Shown here: one piece after another, positions 1 through 11,539 of the stretch
How positions within the stretch are numbered: the stretch's first letter is position 1
Layout of the letters: each line of letters starts with the position of its first letter
Origin: Hyparrhenia diplandra
Taxonomy: Eukaryota > Streptophyta > Magnoliopsida > Poales > Poaceae
Assembly: GCA_015847255.1 (NCBI GenBank)
Contig: JADLZK010008802.1
Coordinates: forward strand, 1-64,000
Length of the DNA: 64,000 nucleotides
Direction of reading: 5' to 3'
Translations under genes and position numbers: made by a program
Notes under the pieces: generated by a model
The model's database searches: none
What the model was told of the DNA's origin: nothing
Seen by the model: only the letters and a program-made list of their open reading frames with translations

Positions 1-1434
1 ATGTTTTTAAAGCTTTTATATCACTTATGTTTATGCTATGTTGCATTAAGTAATTAGGAGTTGAGTGATAACCTAATTCTTTGCATTACCATCCTTGTTC
101 ATTTAAATACCATCCTTGATAACTTTGTTTTATTTTTGAAAATGTTTAGTGATGCTTAGCCCTGCTTAATTAGTTAAGCTTTTCATCAAAATGTTTTATT
201 TGAGGAAGATGGTACCTTTCGGAGAAAAGAAAGAGATGTAGTGATGAATTTGAGATCGGACGGGGCGTAGGTTGAAAGCCGGCGGGGATACCTAGCTATG
301 CTTGTCAGGTGTTGGTCGTTAAGGACCGTCAGTTGTTTGGATTGTTAAGTTCGGGACTTTTTGAACGCATGTTGCGCTGAGGAGCCGTTTGGGTCATCGG
401 CGCGTCGGCGATCACCCTGGTCGGGCCGAAACTAACTAGCCACATGCCGGTAAGCCTCGATCTCGGGGTGTGCCAAATCGAACGGACAACCCAGCAAAGG
501 GGGAGGTGGAGAGATGATGGGAGTAGCATGTACCCATCCCTTTTTAAACTGTCATTAGGCCGGGGTAGGGAGGTGGAATCTTGTGCTCTAGGGTGGCGAT
601 GGACCCGGTCCGTTTTGGACGAAGCTGAGTGAGGGTTGATATATGCAAGCTTAAAGTGCTACATGTGTCGTGTGGTTAGGGGATCCCCGGTGGGTATTAA
701 TCGGTTCATGAATCGCCGTTGCTTCTCGGTTATGGAGACCCGTTCTTACGCCCATTCATCGTAGTAAATGATGGAATATGTTTTTGAGGAAAGAGAGTTG
801 GTATAAGAAAAAATATGTTTGCTCTAGAATAGAATAATCTAGAGTATATGAGCTACTAATACGAATTAAAAATATTGAAAGTAAGGATTCACTTATAGTA
901 AGCTTTTACGCGCAAAAAGAGTTTTTGATTCTTGCTAAAGCCTTACCTTGACTCCTAAGACCGGCATTCGAGTCTTCTCCTCTTTTCTTTGTCGGGTAAG
1001 TCTTGTTGAGTACTCCGCACTGGGGGTTCTTTGACCCTTGTTTCGGGGAGAAGGTCATGGCGGGCTTGTCTTGGTCCCTTTGCATGACGGTGTACGGGAG
1101 GAAGATGACGAGTAGAGTTGCACCCTCGGGCGGGGGTTGTCGGTGTATTTTTTATGTATAATGTTACTCCAATAATATCGGGCTTGTAATAATGATATTT
1201 AAGTTTGCGTATTTGAACAAATGGTTTGTAAACTTATGGTTATGTAATCCTTCCGTTTACTCGATGTATTTTGAATAAAGTGTTGTATCTTTTGGGTGAC
1301 TTGTTAATGAGATCTGTTCGGAAGATTAATAGCACTTTCTAGATTATTGGGAACTTCGTGCATAATGATCGAGAAGTCTTAATGACAATAATAAGTGCAT
1401 GTGGGCCCTATAATTTTAGGAGGTTCTGTTACAC
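1..1434 (-). mobile_element. LTR-like sequence (probable Ty3/Gypsy LTR remnant)
   Basis: There is no credible coding sequence here. Read on the minus strand, the block begins at 1434 with TGTAACAGAACCTCC, the TGTAACA start typical of grass chromovirus LTRs. The body has the mixed GC-rich and AT-rich texture of an LTR. The other end lies outside the window, so neither TSD nor partner LTR can be checked. The class is inferred from the terminus and texture only. Confidence 0.4.
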
Positions 1435-1646
1435 CGTCATTGATGGCAAAGGGCGCGAGGCGGGCGGCAAGTGAGCCGGGGCGGGGGGGCTGGCGGGCAC
1501 GTCGAAGACAACGATGCCCGGCTTGGGCTCAGCGTTCGGAGGAAGGAGGAGGGGCCGGGTTGGGCTGCATCAAGGTATTGTTGGGCTTGGTCCACTCAAA
1601 CATGAGAGAGAGGAAGGAGAGAGGCGGGTTGGGCCGGAGGAGGATT

Positions 1647-2925
1647 GAAAGGTCCTAATGGCTAGAGGGGGGTGAATAGCCTATTAAAAATTCTTGCAAC
1701 AACACTATACAACCGGATTAGACAATAAGATGGGAATCTAAATAAGCGGTGCTACAAATTAGCTAAGCAAGCCACAAGTCAATTCTATTGTCTCTAATCC
1801 ACACAAAGGCTAGGTTGCTAGTTTACTCCTAGGTGAACAAGCAATTCTAACTAGATTACCACTAGGAGCTAAACAAGACTAAGCAAACTACACAAGCTAC
1901 TCAAGCTAAGCAAAACTACACAAGTCTACTAGGAAAGTAATGCAAAGAGGCTAGAATACAATACCACGGAGTGTAGAGGATGATGTCAATCACCGTGTAC
2001 AATGAGAAATCTCCAACGAACTCAAGACAATAGACACGATGATTTTTTTCACCGAGGTTCACGTGCTTACCGGCACGCTAAGTCCCATTTGTGGCGACAC
2101 ACTCACTTGACGTATGCTTTATGTAATGGCGGTGCCAAATCCCTATGGGAGCTCAAGCAAGCGATCACAAGAGAGGGTCCAACAAACCCACGAGCAATCC
2201 ACTAGTGCTCCTTTGCGAATCTCTCAGCGGGGTAAGAGCGACCCCTCACAATCACCACCCGGTGTGGCCTCAAACAAGCTCCACTTGAGCTCAACACGCC
2301 TCTTGCTCCAAGCAGCTAGGGAACCAAGCAAATTCCCAAGAGAAACAAAGATCCGCGGCTTCTCCAAGGATGAAGTGCCTCTAGATGCAAGACTAATCAA
2401 GCAATGCACTTCTATCACTCTCAAACTCACTCAAGATTCGAAGTTAGAGTGAGGGGATGAGTGGAGGAGTCTCATAAGCTCACAAATGAGTTAGGCATTT
2501 GTTGAAATGTGCAAGCAAGACTCAAATGAACCGGCCATGGCACTATATATAGACCCCAAGTCGAAAGAGCCGTTGGTCCAAAAGTCCCCTTCTGTGCTTG
2601 CGCCGGGCGCGCCCGGCCGGTCAGCGGTCCCGGCGGGACCGCACACCGCCAGGACCGCGGACGCTAGCGTGCGTCGGAGGGGGCCTCCCGGGGCATGCTC
2701 TACGGACCCGCGTGCGGCGACCGGACCACGCCGGCGCGGAGCGTCGGCGTAGTTCAAATCTTGTTGCCGGGAATCCGGTTATGCGGTGGGACGCCAGATG
2801 GAAACCGGCCGCCGTCGAGCGCTCGGCCGGGGGCCAGCGTCGGTCGCGGGCCAGTTCAAGCATTTACGCTGCGCTGGCGCCAGCGCGCGATGGGCCGGCG
2901 TCGGCGCGCTTGCGGCGACTCCTCT
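1647..2925 (+). mobile_element. GAAAGGTCC-type repeat, copy A, left part (MULE-like, non-coding)
   Basis: This part starts GAAAGGTCCTAATGGCTAGA and matches copy B (16743..18531) along its length: the same GGTGAATAGCC opening, the same block around ACGATGATTTTT, and the same GCAATCCACTAGTG region. No long ORF is conserved between the copies, so I see a non-coding element. It is interrupted at 2925 by a CACTA element and resumes at 12244. The left flank ends AGGATTG and the right flank after 12887 has AGGGATTG, a possible imperfect target duplication. The MULE assignment rests on copy B's 10-bp TSD and is an inference. Confidence 0.7.
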
Positions 2926-3129
2926 CACTACAAAAATCGACATTCCAAAACGGATCAATTTTGTCATGTATAGCCCAAAAGCGTCACAAAAAGTGCATTC
3001 ATGGCGAAATCAGTCCCGTCGTCATGGCATCCGTCATATAATCGGCGTCACAAAATCCCAGGCATGGCGAAAATGGGTGTTACGTGTCACAAAATCACAA
3101 GACATTATGTGACGGTACCTCAACTTGTT

Positions 3130-5700
3130 TGTCATATAATAGTGTGTTAACCATGGTTAAACGCAGTTTATCCTAGCTATTGTGATGATAGGAAGGCTGT
3201 CATGTATAAGTAGTTAACCATGGTTAGAAGCTGTCATATATTGTCAGGCCCTGGATTTAGGGTCCAGGCCCATATTACGAGGCCCAACCCAATTGTAACA
3301 ATGATAATAGGGATAATAATAAACCACAAAATCAATTATATATTATCATAATGACCATACAAAAGTGCCCTCTATCATGTTTTCATACAAAAGTATGATG
3401 CTCGAACACATATTTTCATACAAAAGTACAACAAAACATAAAAATACAATGATCTAGTCAACTAAAACAATGCTCCTTGCATGCAAGAATATGTAGCTCC
3501 CATGTCCCTTCCCTCCTTGCTTTGCTGCAACTTCATCCTTTAACTTTAACTGAATAAAAAACACAAAAGAAAATAAGTAGTTGGTAATAAACTTAAATAG
3601 GGCCAAGAATAAATTATCTTCATTTCAATTAACATATACAAATGGTATTCTTGTACCTAGCATTTTTGTAGCCAACGACATGTTGACTACATTCATACCA
3701 AGTCATATGTGCCACCGAAGGTAATTTGTGCCATACATCATTTTGCATATTTGGAAAAAATCAACAAAGCAATATTGTTTGATGATTTGGTTAATACTAG
3801 CATAACTGATTGTAGCATAACTAACATTGGCATGGATACGGTGAGCTCTGCTCATTCAAAAATAGAGCCAAAAATAATAATTGTGGCTCAATACAATACA
3901 TGTAGAGAGTACAAGTGCAATCAACAAGATTGGTGGCTTCTTGGCTTTGACTTGATGCAAAATTGGTGTTCTTCCCATTCCTAGTTCCTACAGCAAGGAT
4001 TGACAGCTTGTTAAAAATCGACAACACAATTGCTCTCATAAATAATGGTCTTGTATGCATATGGTGAAAGGAAACATTAATAGTAAATTGATCATTCAAG
4101 TTTTGGGTTGGCATCAGGTAGTGAATTGATCAGGTAGTAATGAGTGACTAACTACTATAATGTTCTTGAGATGACTACCAAAGTAGAACTTAATTTCTGC
4201 AACTCAAAACAGCGGTACATGAATTGGAAAACAAGAGCAGTTGCTCTTTCTTGAACTGCAGCTTGAGCACACCAAGAGCTGCCGTTGCTTACTGCATTGC
4301 AGGAGAAATAAAACTGATTGGACAGCTTGGGTTGCATTTACCAATCAAGCTAGAGTAAATACATTGAAGCTTAAATCATTAGATACTGACTTGGCACTAT
4401 GGCCCATTGGAACGTTATACATGTTTACATGGTACAGACTTCGGCACTATGGCCCATGTGCATAAAAAGTGAAAGCATGTTCAAGGAGAAAATGGAGTTC
4501 TTAAAGTAACCGACAATTATGAAAAGAGTACTAGCATGAGCCCAGCGCGAATGAATCGCGGGCTAGAAAAAGGCAATACTATTATAAATATGAAAGGGTA
4601 AGCGCAATTCCTGATAAATGAGAAGGTTGTATTTGTTATTAGAAACCTGAAATCTGTTTCAACAGCAAGAGTTTTTAGGAGTTACATGTCAGATATGGAA
4701 ATATGTGCGAGAATACTGACAATGAACAAAAAGTTCAACATGACTAATCACATTGAGTTGTGGTGGATAAAAGTAATGGAAACTCAAAGTATTGCACATT
4801 AACTCGCAAGGTTTGAATCAAGGAGAACCTGTCCTGGCCAAGGTTAGGGGCAAATTTACTAAAATGGGGCAACTGTTGTACAATCTGGTTTTTTCATTTG
4901 ATAAATATAATTTGACAAACACTTAAATGTCTGAGTGCTGAACAGTTGTAATTTGTATCACAGTCAACAAAGAATGAGACAAATACCATCTATACAAAAA
5001 TGTGTTTAGTTGTTTGTTCCTGTGGATAAAGTAGAAGAGAAACTAACTTAGCCAAGAAGTAGCTTAGCAAGATAATATCGGCGGATGACCCTATCACTTC
5101 CTGTACACATATCTTAAAGGAACAGATCTGCAAAATAAAATATGGAGAGAAAAAAAGTGTTTTAATGGTAATGCAACAAATTTCGTATACATTTTTCTTA
5201 AATAAAGTTAATAACTTAATATAGGACTGCATCAACCTAACAACATTCTGACATTCTCAAAATCACATATCTTCTCTTGGCGAGTCAGCTGTTGAACCTA
5301 TAAAGAATGAAGTGATTATGAGATTCAGTTTAATCAGGTCAGAGTTAAAGATTGTCCTGAAGATTGTCCTGAGCGAACTGACCAAAGGAAAATATTGAGG
5401 TCTGATCTATGGCTTTCAACTCTAGGCATCTTCATTTTTCCAAAAAAAACTGATTATAGCAGCTGAGTCAGAGGTTTGCATGGGGAAAATATTGAGGTCT
5501 GATCTGTAATCCCAGAAACGAAGGAGCAATATTATATATGCATGTGAAACCTTCGTTTATTAATATTAATTGCACAGATTGGACAAATAGAATACCATGT
5601 CAATTTGTTTCGATTAGCAAAAGGAGGGATAAATCAACAACATTTGCTCGATTAGGAAGAAACTATTTTTTTTTATCATCTCGCCAGGCTCCACCATTGC
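3130..5700. other. AT-rich interior of the CACTA element, no recognisable gene
   Basis: I see no coding sequence with a recognisable family here; ORFs are short and low in coding character. A Helitron-like 3' terminus (minus strand; CTAG at 4531..4534 beside a CGCG...CGCG hairpin) lies in it. The texture resembles introns or 3' regions of a gene on the minus strand whose GC-rich first exon could be 5715..6344, but no exon chain could be established. Confidence 0.4.
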
Positions 5701-5714
5701 TATAGTGCAGATTA

Positions 5715-6344
5715 TTAGAAAAGGGATAAATCGGCAACGGATCTCACCAAATCATTGGCCTCATAGGCTTCTCTTCTTCCCGATGTTCTGCCAATGCGCT
5801 CAACCTCCTGCAGTCCCCGGCATACAACATTGATGCCACGGCCGACGCCGCTGCCGCGGATCCCACCAACTGCTGCAGCTGCTGTCGCCTGGCCACCCAG
5901 CGGGCACGGAGGACGGGGTGGGCGCGGAGATGAAGCAAGCCGAGAGGGTGGCAGCAGCGGTTGTACAGCGGCGGCGTGGAGGGCGTCGGCAGAGGCACCG
6001 GCAGCGGCGACGACGGCCAGAGGCGCGACGGCTGGACCGAGGGGATGGGTCAGCGCTGAAGATGCGGAAGCGGCGGTGGGGGTGGGTCGGCGCTGGTGAA
6101 GGAAGATGTGAGAGGAACGGCTGCCGTGGCGGCGAGCGCGAACCCGGCCGCGGTCGCCAGGAGGGCGAGGTGGTGGCCGCGCAGCAGCAGCGCGGCGAGT
6201 GCGAGGACCTGAGCCGCCGTGCCGTGCGAGAGAAGAGAGACCGAGATTTGGAGAAAGGGAGGGATAACTCGGGTGGTGGGGAAAGGGAGGGGATAAGTCA
6301 CGGTGCGCGCTAAAATTTCCTGCCTGCGCGCCGTGCAAACTCAA
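5715..6344 (-). other. GC-rich exon-like segment carried in the CACTA element
   Basis: On the minus strand this GC-rich island keeps an open frame of 209 codons rich in Ala, Pro, Arg and Ser, in sharp contrast to the AT-rich sequence on both sides. I recognise no domain. Alternative frames are also open, so the ORF may simply reflect base composition. It could be a captured first exon of a host gene, which CACTA elements often carry, or a promoter/5' UTR-like fragment. No signal peptide or motif decides between these. Confidence 0.3.
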
Positions 6345-6518
6345 ATTTTCGCATGCGCGCCCCCTCTCTACGCAGAATTCTCTACGCGCTCAATCTAAAA
6401 TTTAAGGCTGTTGTCCTTTATTATTTATTAATTTCTTTTCATTTAGTCAATTTTGGACCAGCAAATGATTTCAAATGAAAAAAAATGAGCAACAAGCAAA
6501 TTGTACAATTCATCAAGA

Positions 6519-7632
6519 TCTACATTTGACGAGTTCTACAAAACTCCTATTCATGGCTTTTAGATTTGAAACCATTTATACATGCAAATTTCTGTTCGAA
6601 GTTGTAAAATTATGAATTTCAAATATATTGACTACAAAAATGAATTTAAATGGAAAAGTCAACACCATAAATTGGTAGGGTACGATTTTAGAAAATTTTA
6701 GGGAAAAAAATCATCAAATTCGGAGTTCGTATGAGGGAGAAAGACTAGTTACAAGTTTTGACTACAGATTAAAAGAAAAATCGTTCTTGTTCGTCACATG
6801 TTCATGATGAACAAGCGATTTCTTTTTTCCTCGGATTAAAATTTGTAACTAGTCGTTCTCCCTCATCTGAAACTCAAATGAGGTGATTCTTTTTCCTAAA
6901 ATTTTTAAAATCATCTTTGCATCAAGTTATGGTGTTGGATTCGATCACCTCTTCATGCGTCAAAATTTGAGCAATTCAAGTTTTGAATTCAAACTTTGAC
7001 TTCGGTCAAAATCAGTCAAGCGGAACACGAAATGAACTCGGTTGAAAAACTTTTGAACATGAAAGTTTCATAACTCATCAAGACTAACAAAGTTTATGTA
7101 GGTCAAATTTTCATTTTGAGGAGGTTGTAATAACATGTTGTTCAAATATAACAAGTCTCTCACATAGTTCACGAAACTATGTAAGAGACTTGTTATATTG
7201 AAACTACATAACACTCAACTTTTTGTCGAAATGGCTTGAGATTTTTCTGGCAGTCATTTATAGCCAAAATATGGTCCCACACAAGAACTTACATTTTTCG
7301 GACAATTATTTTTATTACTATATTTTTTTTTCCGTCTTTGGGTGAGACAAAATTTGGTGAATTATACATTGAAAACACTAGAACTATGCAGCGACCTCCA
7401 CATGTATTTGTTTCCTAGGGCATAAGAGACCTTGTGGAAAAGTTTGGCGCCATTCCGGATCTTTTCGGGGGTGGGCCCAGTTCAACGTATAATTACCCGG
7501 TGAAGTCGCGCGGAAAATCAAATAAACTAAAAAAAGTACCAAACGAATTCTAAAAAATCTCAAACTTGGTGGCTGTTTCACAAAAGGCATTTGGAAGCCC
7601 GAGGAAAAGTTTGAGAGCAATACAATACTTGG
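6519..7632. repeat. Left arm of a ~1.1-kb inverted repeat
   Basis: This segment is the reverse complement, with scattered differences, of 7686..8790. Matching landmarks include CAATACTTGG (end of this arm) against CCAAGTATTG (7686), TCCTAGGGCATAAGAG against the block near 7890, and ACGAGTTCTACAAAACTC (6528) against the block near 8750. The two arms are separated by only 53 bp (7633..7685). The outer arm boundaries are approximate. The arms contain no coding sequence. Confidence 0.85.
7146..7198. repeat. Short near-perfect hairpin inside the left arm
   Basis: A 24-nt stem (7146..7169) pairs with 7175..7198 with one mismatch around a 5-nt loop. The core is AAGTCTCTCACATAGTT. The other arm has its own copy at about 8102..8155. 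It resembles a MITE-type or foldback palindrome rather than a terminator. Confidence 0.8.
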
Positions 7633-7685
7633 AGCCTTTCATCGAACCATGTCTATGCACTAGGGTTCTTAGGGATTATCTTTGT

Positions 7686-8790
7686 CCAAGTATTGTATTG
7701 CTCTCAAACTTTTCCTCAGGCTTCCAAATGCCTTTTGTGAAGCAACCACCAAGTTTGAGATATTTCAAAAATCGTTTGGTACTTTTACGATTTTTGATTT
7801 TTCGCCGACTTCGCCGTAATTATATGTTGGCTGGGTCCACCCTCAAAAGATCGGAATGGCGCCAAACTTTGCCACAAGGTAGATTATGCCCTAGGAAACA
7901 AATACATGTGGAGGTCGTTGCATAGTTCTAGTGTTTTCAATGTATAATTCACCAAATTTTGTCTCACCCAAAGACGAAAAAATTATAATAATAAAAATAA
8001 TTGCCCAAAAATGTAAGTTCTGTGTGGGACCATATTTTGGCTATAAATGACTGTCAAAAATCTCAAGCCATTTCGGACAAAGTTAGAGTGTTATGTAGTT
8101 CAATATAATAAGTCTCTCACATAGTTTCGTGAACTATGTGAGAGACTTGTTATATTTGAACTACATGTTATTACAACTTCCTCAAATGAAAATTTGACCT
8201 ACATAAATTTTGTTGGTCTTGATGAGTTATGAAACTTTCATGTTCAAAAAGATTTTCAACCGAAGTTCATTTCGCGGTTCCGCTATTTTGACTGAAGTTT
8301 TGACCGAGTCAAAAGTTCAATTCAAAACTTGAATTGCTCAAATTTTGGCACATGAAGAGGTGACTGAATCCAACACCATAACGTGATGTAGCATGATTTT
8401 TAAATTTTAGGAAAAGAAACCTCATTTTGGAGACCGTATGAGGAGAACGACTAGTTACAAGTTTTAATCCAGGAAAAGAGAAATCGCTGTTCATCATGAA
8501 CATGTGACGAACAAGAACGATTTTTCTTTTTAATCTGTAGTCAAAACTTGTAACTAGTCTTTTCCCTCATACGAACTTCAAATTGATGATTCTTTTTCCC
8601 AAAATTTTCTAAAATCATGATCTATCAAAATAGTTTGGTCATCCAGTCATGTGACTTTATTTGAAAAAATTGAAAATTTGAAATTCATAATTTTACAACG
8701 AGCGAGAAATTTGCATGTATAAATGGTTTCAAATCGAAAAGTCATCAATACGAGTTTTGTAGAACTTCGTCAAGATCTACATTTAGTATT
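7686..8790. repeat. Right arm of the ~1.1-kb inverted repeat
   Basis: This is the partner of 6519..7632. A transcript crossing both arms would fold into a long double-stranded hairpin with a 53-nt loop. The arm runs outward into units of the ~156-bp array: the AGATCTACATTTAGTATTAG block at 8774 is the start of that family. Confidence 0.85.
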
Positions 8791-8906
8791 AGAGTCAACT
8801 TTCAGTTTTTGAACTTTTCATGCCTCGAAATTTGAAATTTGAAATTTTTACGGCTCAGAATGGGTTTTGAAGCACTAGGCGGTCTCGATTTGAAAAGTCA
8901 TTGTTG
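8744..8906 (+). repeat. First unit of the ~156-bp tandem array, separated by a solo LTR
   Basis: It matches the array at 10542..11240: ACGAGTTTTGTAGAACTTCG, then AGATCTACATTT, then GCACTAGGCGGTCTCGATTT. It ends in ...AAAAGTCAT exactly where the solo LTR begins, and the array resumes after the LTR with ATCATGAATACG. Confidence 0.8.
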
Positions 8907-10541
8907 GCGCTCATTAACACATGTTTTATGACCGTCAAGATGCATATAAAATAATAAAATTCCATATCAAATCATAATCAAATATTATTTATCCGGCGAG
9001 TTCCACGAGTTTTGGTGCTCTCAGTTGTTTTGCGAAATTTCTAATTTTTTGTAGATAAAAAGTATCTCAAATGAAGAAAGCGGAGTACACCATTGCGAAA
9101 AGCTCGTCACGTGATCAAAATGGACATATCATTTGCTATTTTTAGAGCTCCCAATAAAACGATATGGAATTTGCAAATTAAAAAGGAGCGCTGACATCAT
9201 CGCCGACGTCAGCTCCCCCGACGTCAACGCTAGCGGGACCTGCCACGCGGGCAGGCGGGCCCACCCGTCGGCCGCTGCAGCGCAGCAGGCGCGCGAGCGG
9301 AACGTCAAAAGTGCGCCAGCCAGTGGCAGGCGGCCACGTGGCGGCAGCGGACCCGCACGGGACGCGCGCGCGCAGCGCCGACAAATTTCGAATTCGCCAG
9401 CGAATCGCAGCGCGACACGTGGCGCTGGAAAATTCCACCGCGCGCGCGCGCCCACGCGCGGGAGCGGGCGGAAGAATTTCGGGCGGCCCTGCCACGCGTC
9501 AGCACGAGAGCGGACGGCGCGAGCGCGCGCGGGAGGCGCGGTTGAACCTCCCGGTTCGGCCGGTTCTTGACGATTGGACCCCGGTTTTCGCCCCAGAAAC
9601 CCTGTTTCAGCGCGGTTCTCTCTGTTTTGCTCGGTTCAAGCCCTTCCCGGCCGGTTCTCGCCCGGTTTTCAACACATTTCGGGAGTGGAAATTTATGGCG
9701 CCAAGCAGGGAGGCGGTTGCATGCCCAGGAGTTCGAATTTTGGACTAGAAACAAGGGTAGCCCTCCATTGTCTCCTCCTCTTCCCTATATAAAGAGGCCC
9801 TTGCCTCTCTTTGTAACACACCAATTCATTCCATCACCCAACACTTCATTCAATAAATTCCATTCATTCATCCACTTGTGAATAAGAGGGAGTGAGTGAG
9901 GAAGAGTTAGAAGGAAGCTTAGGCGTGTCGGCTTCCTCTACACTTCTACCTCTACGATCGTTCTACTATTTGGGTGAGAATTATCGTTGTTTATCTTTCG
10001 GTATTAAGTTCTTGAGCAAGTTATCTTTCTTCATTATTGTTCTTGTTGGTTCGTCGCTCGTCCTTGTGACAATACTCTAGTAGAAGGGCCTGCGCGGTCG
10101 GGTCACCCTTGAGCTCACGCTAGAGTAGTTGGAAGATATCATAGGCGTGGTGTCTAGGTTATCATCTACCTTCGTTTGCCTCGAACGCTGCATGCGGTCC
10201 GAGGGGTAGGCGGCGGGTGGTGACAGCCCTGTCGGCCCTTGTATTCCCCACGTCGGTGTTTTGAAGTAGGGCTATTGGGCCGGCGGAACCGAGGTGTTAT
10301 CCGGTGCCCGAAAGCAAGTTTATAGTGACAAAGATATCTCTCTTTGGGTTCTTTTACCGTTTGAAAACCTCACTACCCAAGATCCTCTTCATCTCATCTT
10401 TCGGGGAAAACTAGTTTAGAGACTTTACACCCGTTCCCCTCGTGGAAAATACGATACCACGAATACTTTCGGGTGAAGTGCTACAAGATTTTTCCGTGCG
10501 CTTGCGGACCTTTCTTTGCTTACGCTAAGAAATACCGTTGA
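8907..10541 (+). mobile_element. Solo LTR, ~1.6 kb, inserted in the tandem array
   Basis: The segment begins TGTTGGCGCTCATTAACAC and interrupts the ~156-bp array: AAAAGTCAT lies to its left and ATCATGAATACG to its right, where uninterrupted units read AAAAGTCATGAATACG. This gives a 4-5 bp target duplication ((G/A)TCAT). Inside it are a GC-rich region, a TATA box (TATATAAAG at 9786), and a downstream T-rich and GC-rich R/U5-like stretch. ORFs in it (for example around 9133..9754) are shadows of GC-rich LTR sequence. No internal retrotransposon coding region follows, so it is a solo LTR. The 3' end, ACCGTTGA, is not the expected CA and may be mutated. Confidence 0.7.
9786..9794 (+). promoter_or_regulatory. 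TATA box of the solo LTR
   Basis: TATATAAAG follows a GC-rich upstream stretch and lies about 30 bp before the likely transcription start near CCTCTCTTTGTAACAC, as in plant LTR promoters. Confidence 0.55.
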
Positions 10542-11240
10542 TCATGAATACGAGTTTTGTAGAACTCATCAAGATCTACATTTGGTATTAGAGTCAACTT
10601 TTCATTTTTAGAACTTTTCATGCCTCCAAATTTGAAATTTGAATTTTTTATGGCTCGAACGGGTTTTTCAAAGCACTAGGCGGTCTCGATTTGAAAAGTC
10701 ATGAATACGCAGTTTTGTAGAACTCGTCAAGATCTACATTTGGTATTAGAGTCAACTTTTCATTTTCGAACTTTTCATGCCTCGAAATTTGAAATTTGAA
10801 TTTTTCTGACTCCGACGGGTTTTCAAAGCACTAGGCGGTCTCGATTTGAAAAGTCATGAACTGAGTTTTGAAGAACTCGTCATGATCTACATTTGGTATT
10901 AGAGTCAACTTTTCATATTTCAAACTTTTCATGCCTCGAAATTTGAAATTTGAATTTTTCTGACTCCAAAGCGGGTTTTCAAAGCACTAGGCGGTCTCGA
11001 TTTGAAAAGTCATGAATACGAGTTTTGTAGAACTTCGTCAAGATCTACATTTGGTATTAGAGTCAACTTTTCATTTTTCAAACTTTTCATGCCTCGAAAT
11101 TTGAAATTTGAATTTTTACTGACTCGAACGGGTTTTCAAAGCACTAGACGGTCTCGATTTGAAAAGTCATGAATACGAGTTTTGTAGAACTTCGTCAAGA
11201 TCTACATTTGGTATTAGAGTCAACTTTTCATATTTTGAAG
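10542..11240 (+). repeat. ~156-bp tandem array, four full units plus part
   Basis: Units begin TCATGAATACGAGTTTTGTA at about 10543, 10699, 10853, 11010 and 11167. Each contains ATCTACATTTGGTATTAGAG, CTTTTCATGCCTC and GCACTAGGCGGTCTCGATTT. With the unit at 8744 there are about five and a half copies. The array lies wholly inside the CACTA element and is non-coding. Confidence 0.85.
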
Positions 11241-11395
11241 TTGACCGAGTCAAAGTTCGAATTCAAAACTTGAATTGCTCAAATTTTGGCTCATGAAGAG
11301 GTGACCGAATCCAACACCATAACGTGATGTAGCATGATTTTAGAAAAAATTTAGAAAAAAAGAATCACCTCATTTGGAGTTCGTATGAGGGAGAA

Positions 11396-11510
11396 CGACT
11401 AGTTACAAGTTTTAATCCGAGGAAAAAAAAAAGAAATCGGTCCTTCATCAAGAACACGCGACAAACAAGGACCGAACAAGACCGATTTCTCTTTTGTACT
11501 TGGAACATCG
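11396..11510. repeat. Third copy of a foldback segment
   Basis: The GACTAGTTACAAGTTTTAAT block with its AAGAAATCGG stem resembles the foldbacks at about 6740..6870 and 8440..8570 in the inverted arms. It marks the end of the repeat-rich core of the CACTA element. Confidence 0.5.
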
Positions 11511-11539
11511 TATATGATTCATAATGAAAAAATAGCCAC

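Noticed and set aside
9129..9881. Cluster of overlapping ORFs on both strands
   Set aside because: They lie in the GC-rich part of a solo LTR with a TATA box; no frame shows retrotransposon or host protein motifs.
10542..11240. Regular direct repeats resembling a CRISPR array
   Set aside because: Units are contiguous ~156-bp tandem copies without unique spacers, inside a plant CACTA transposon.
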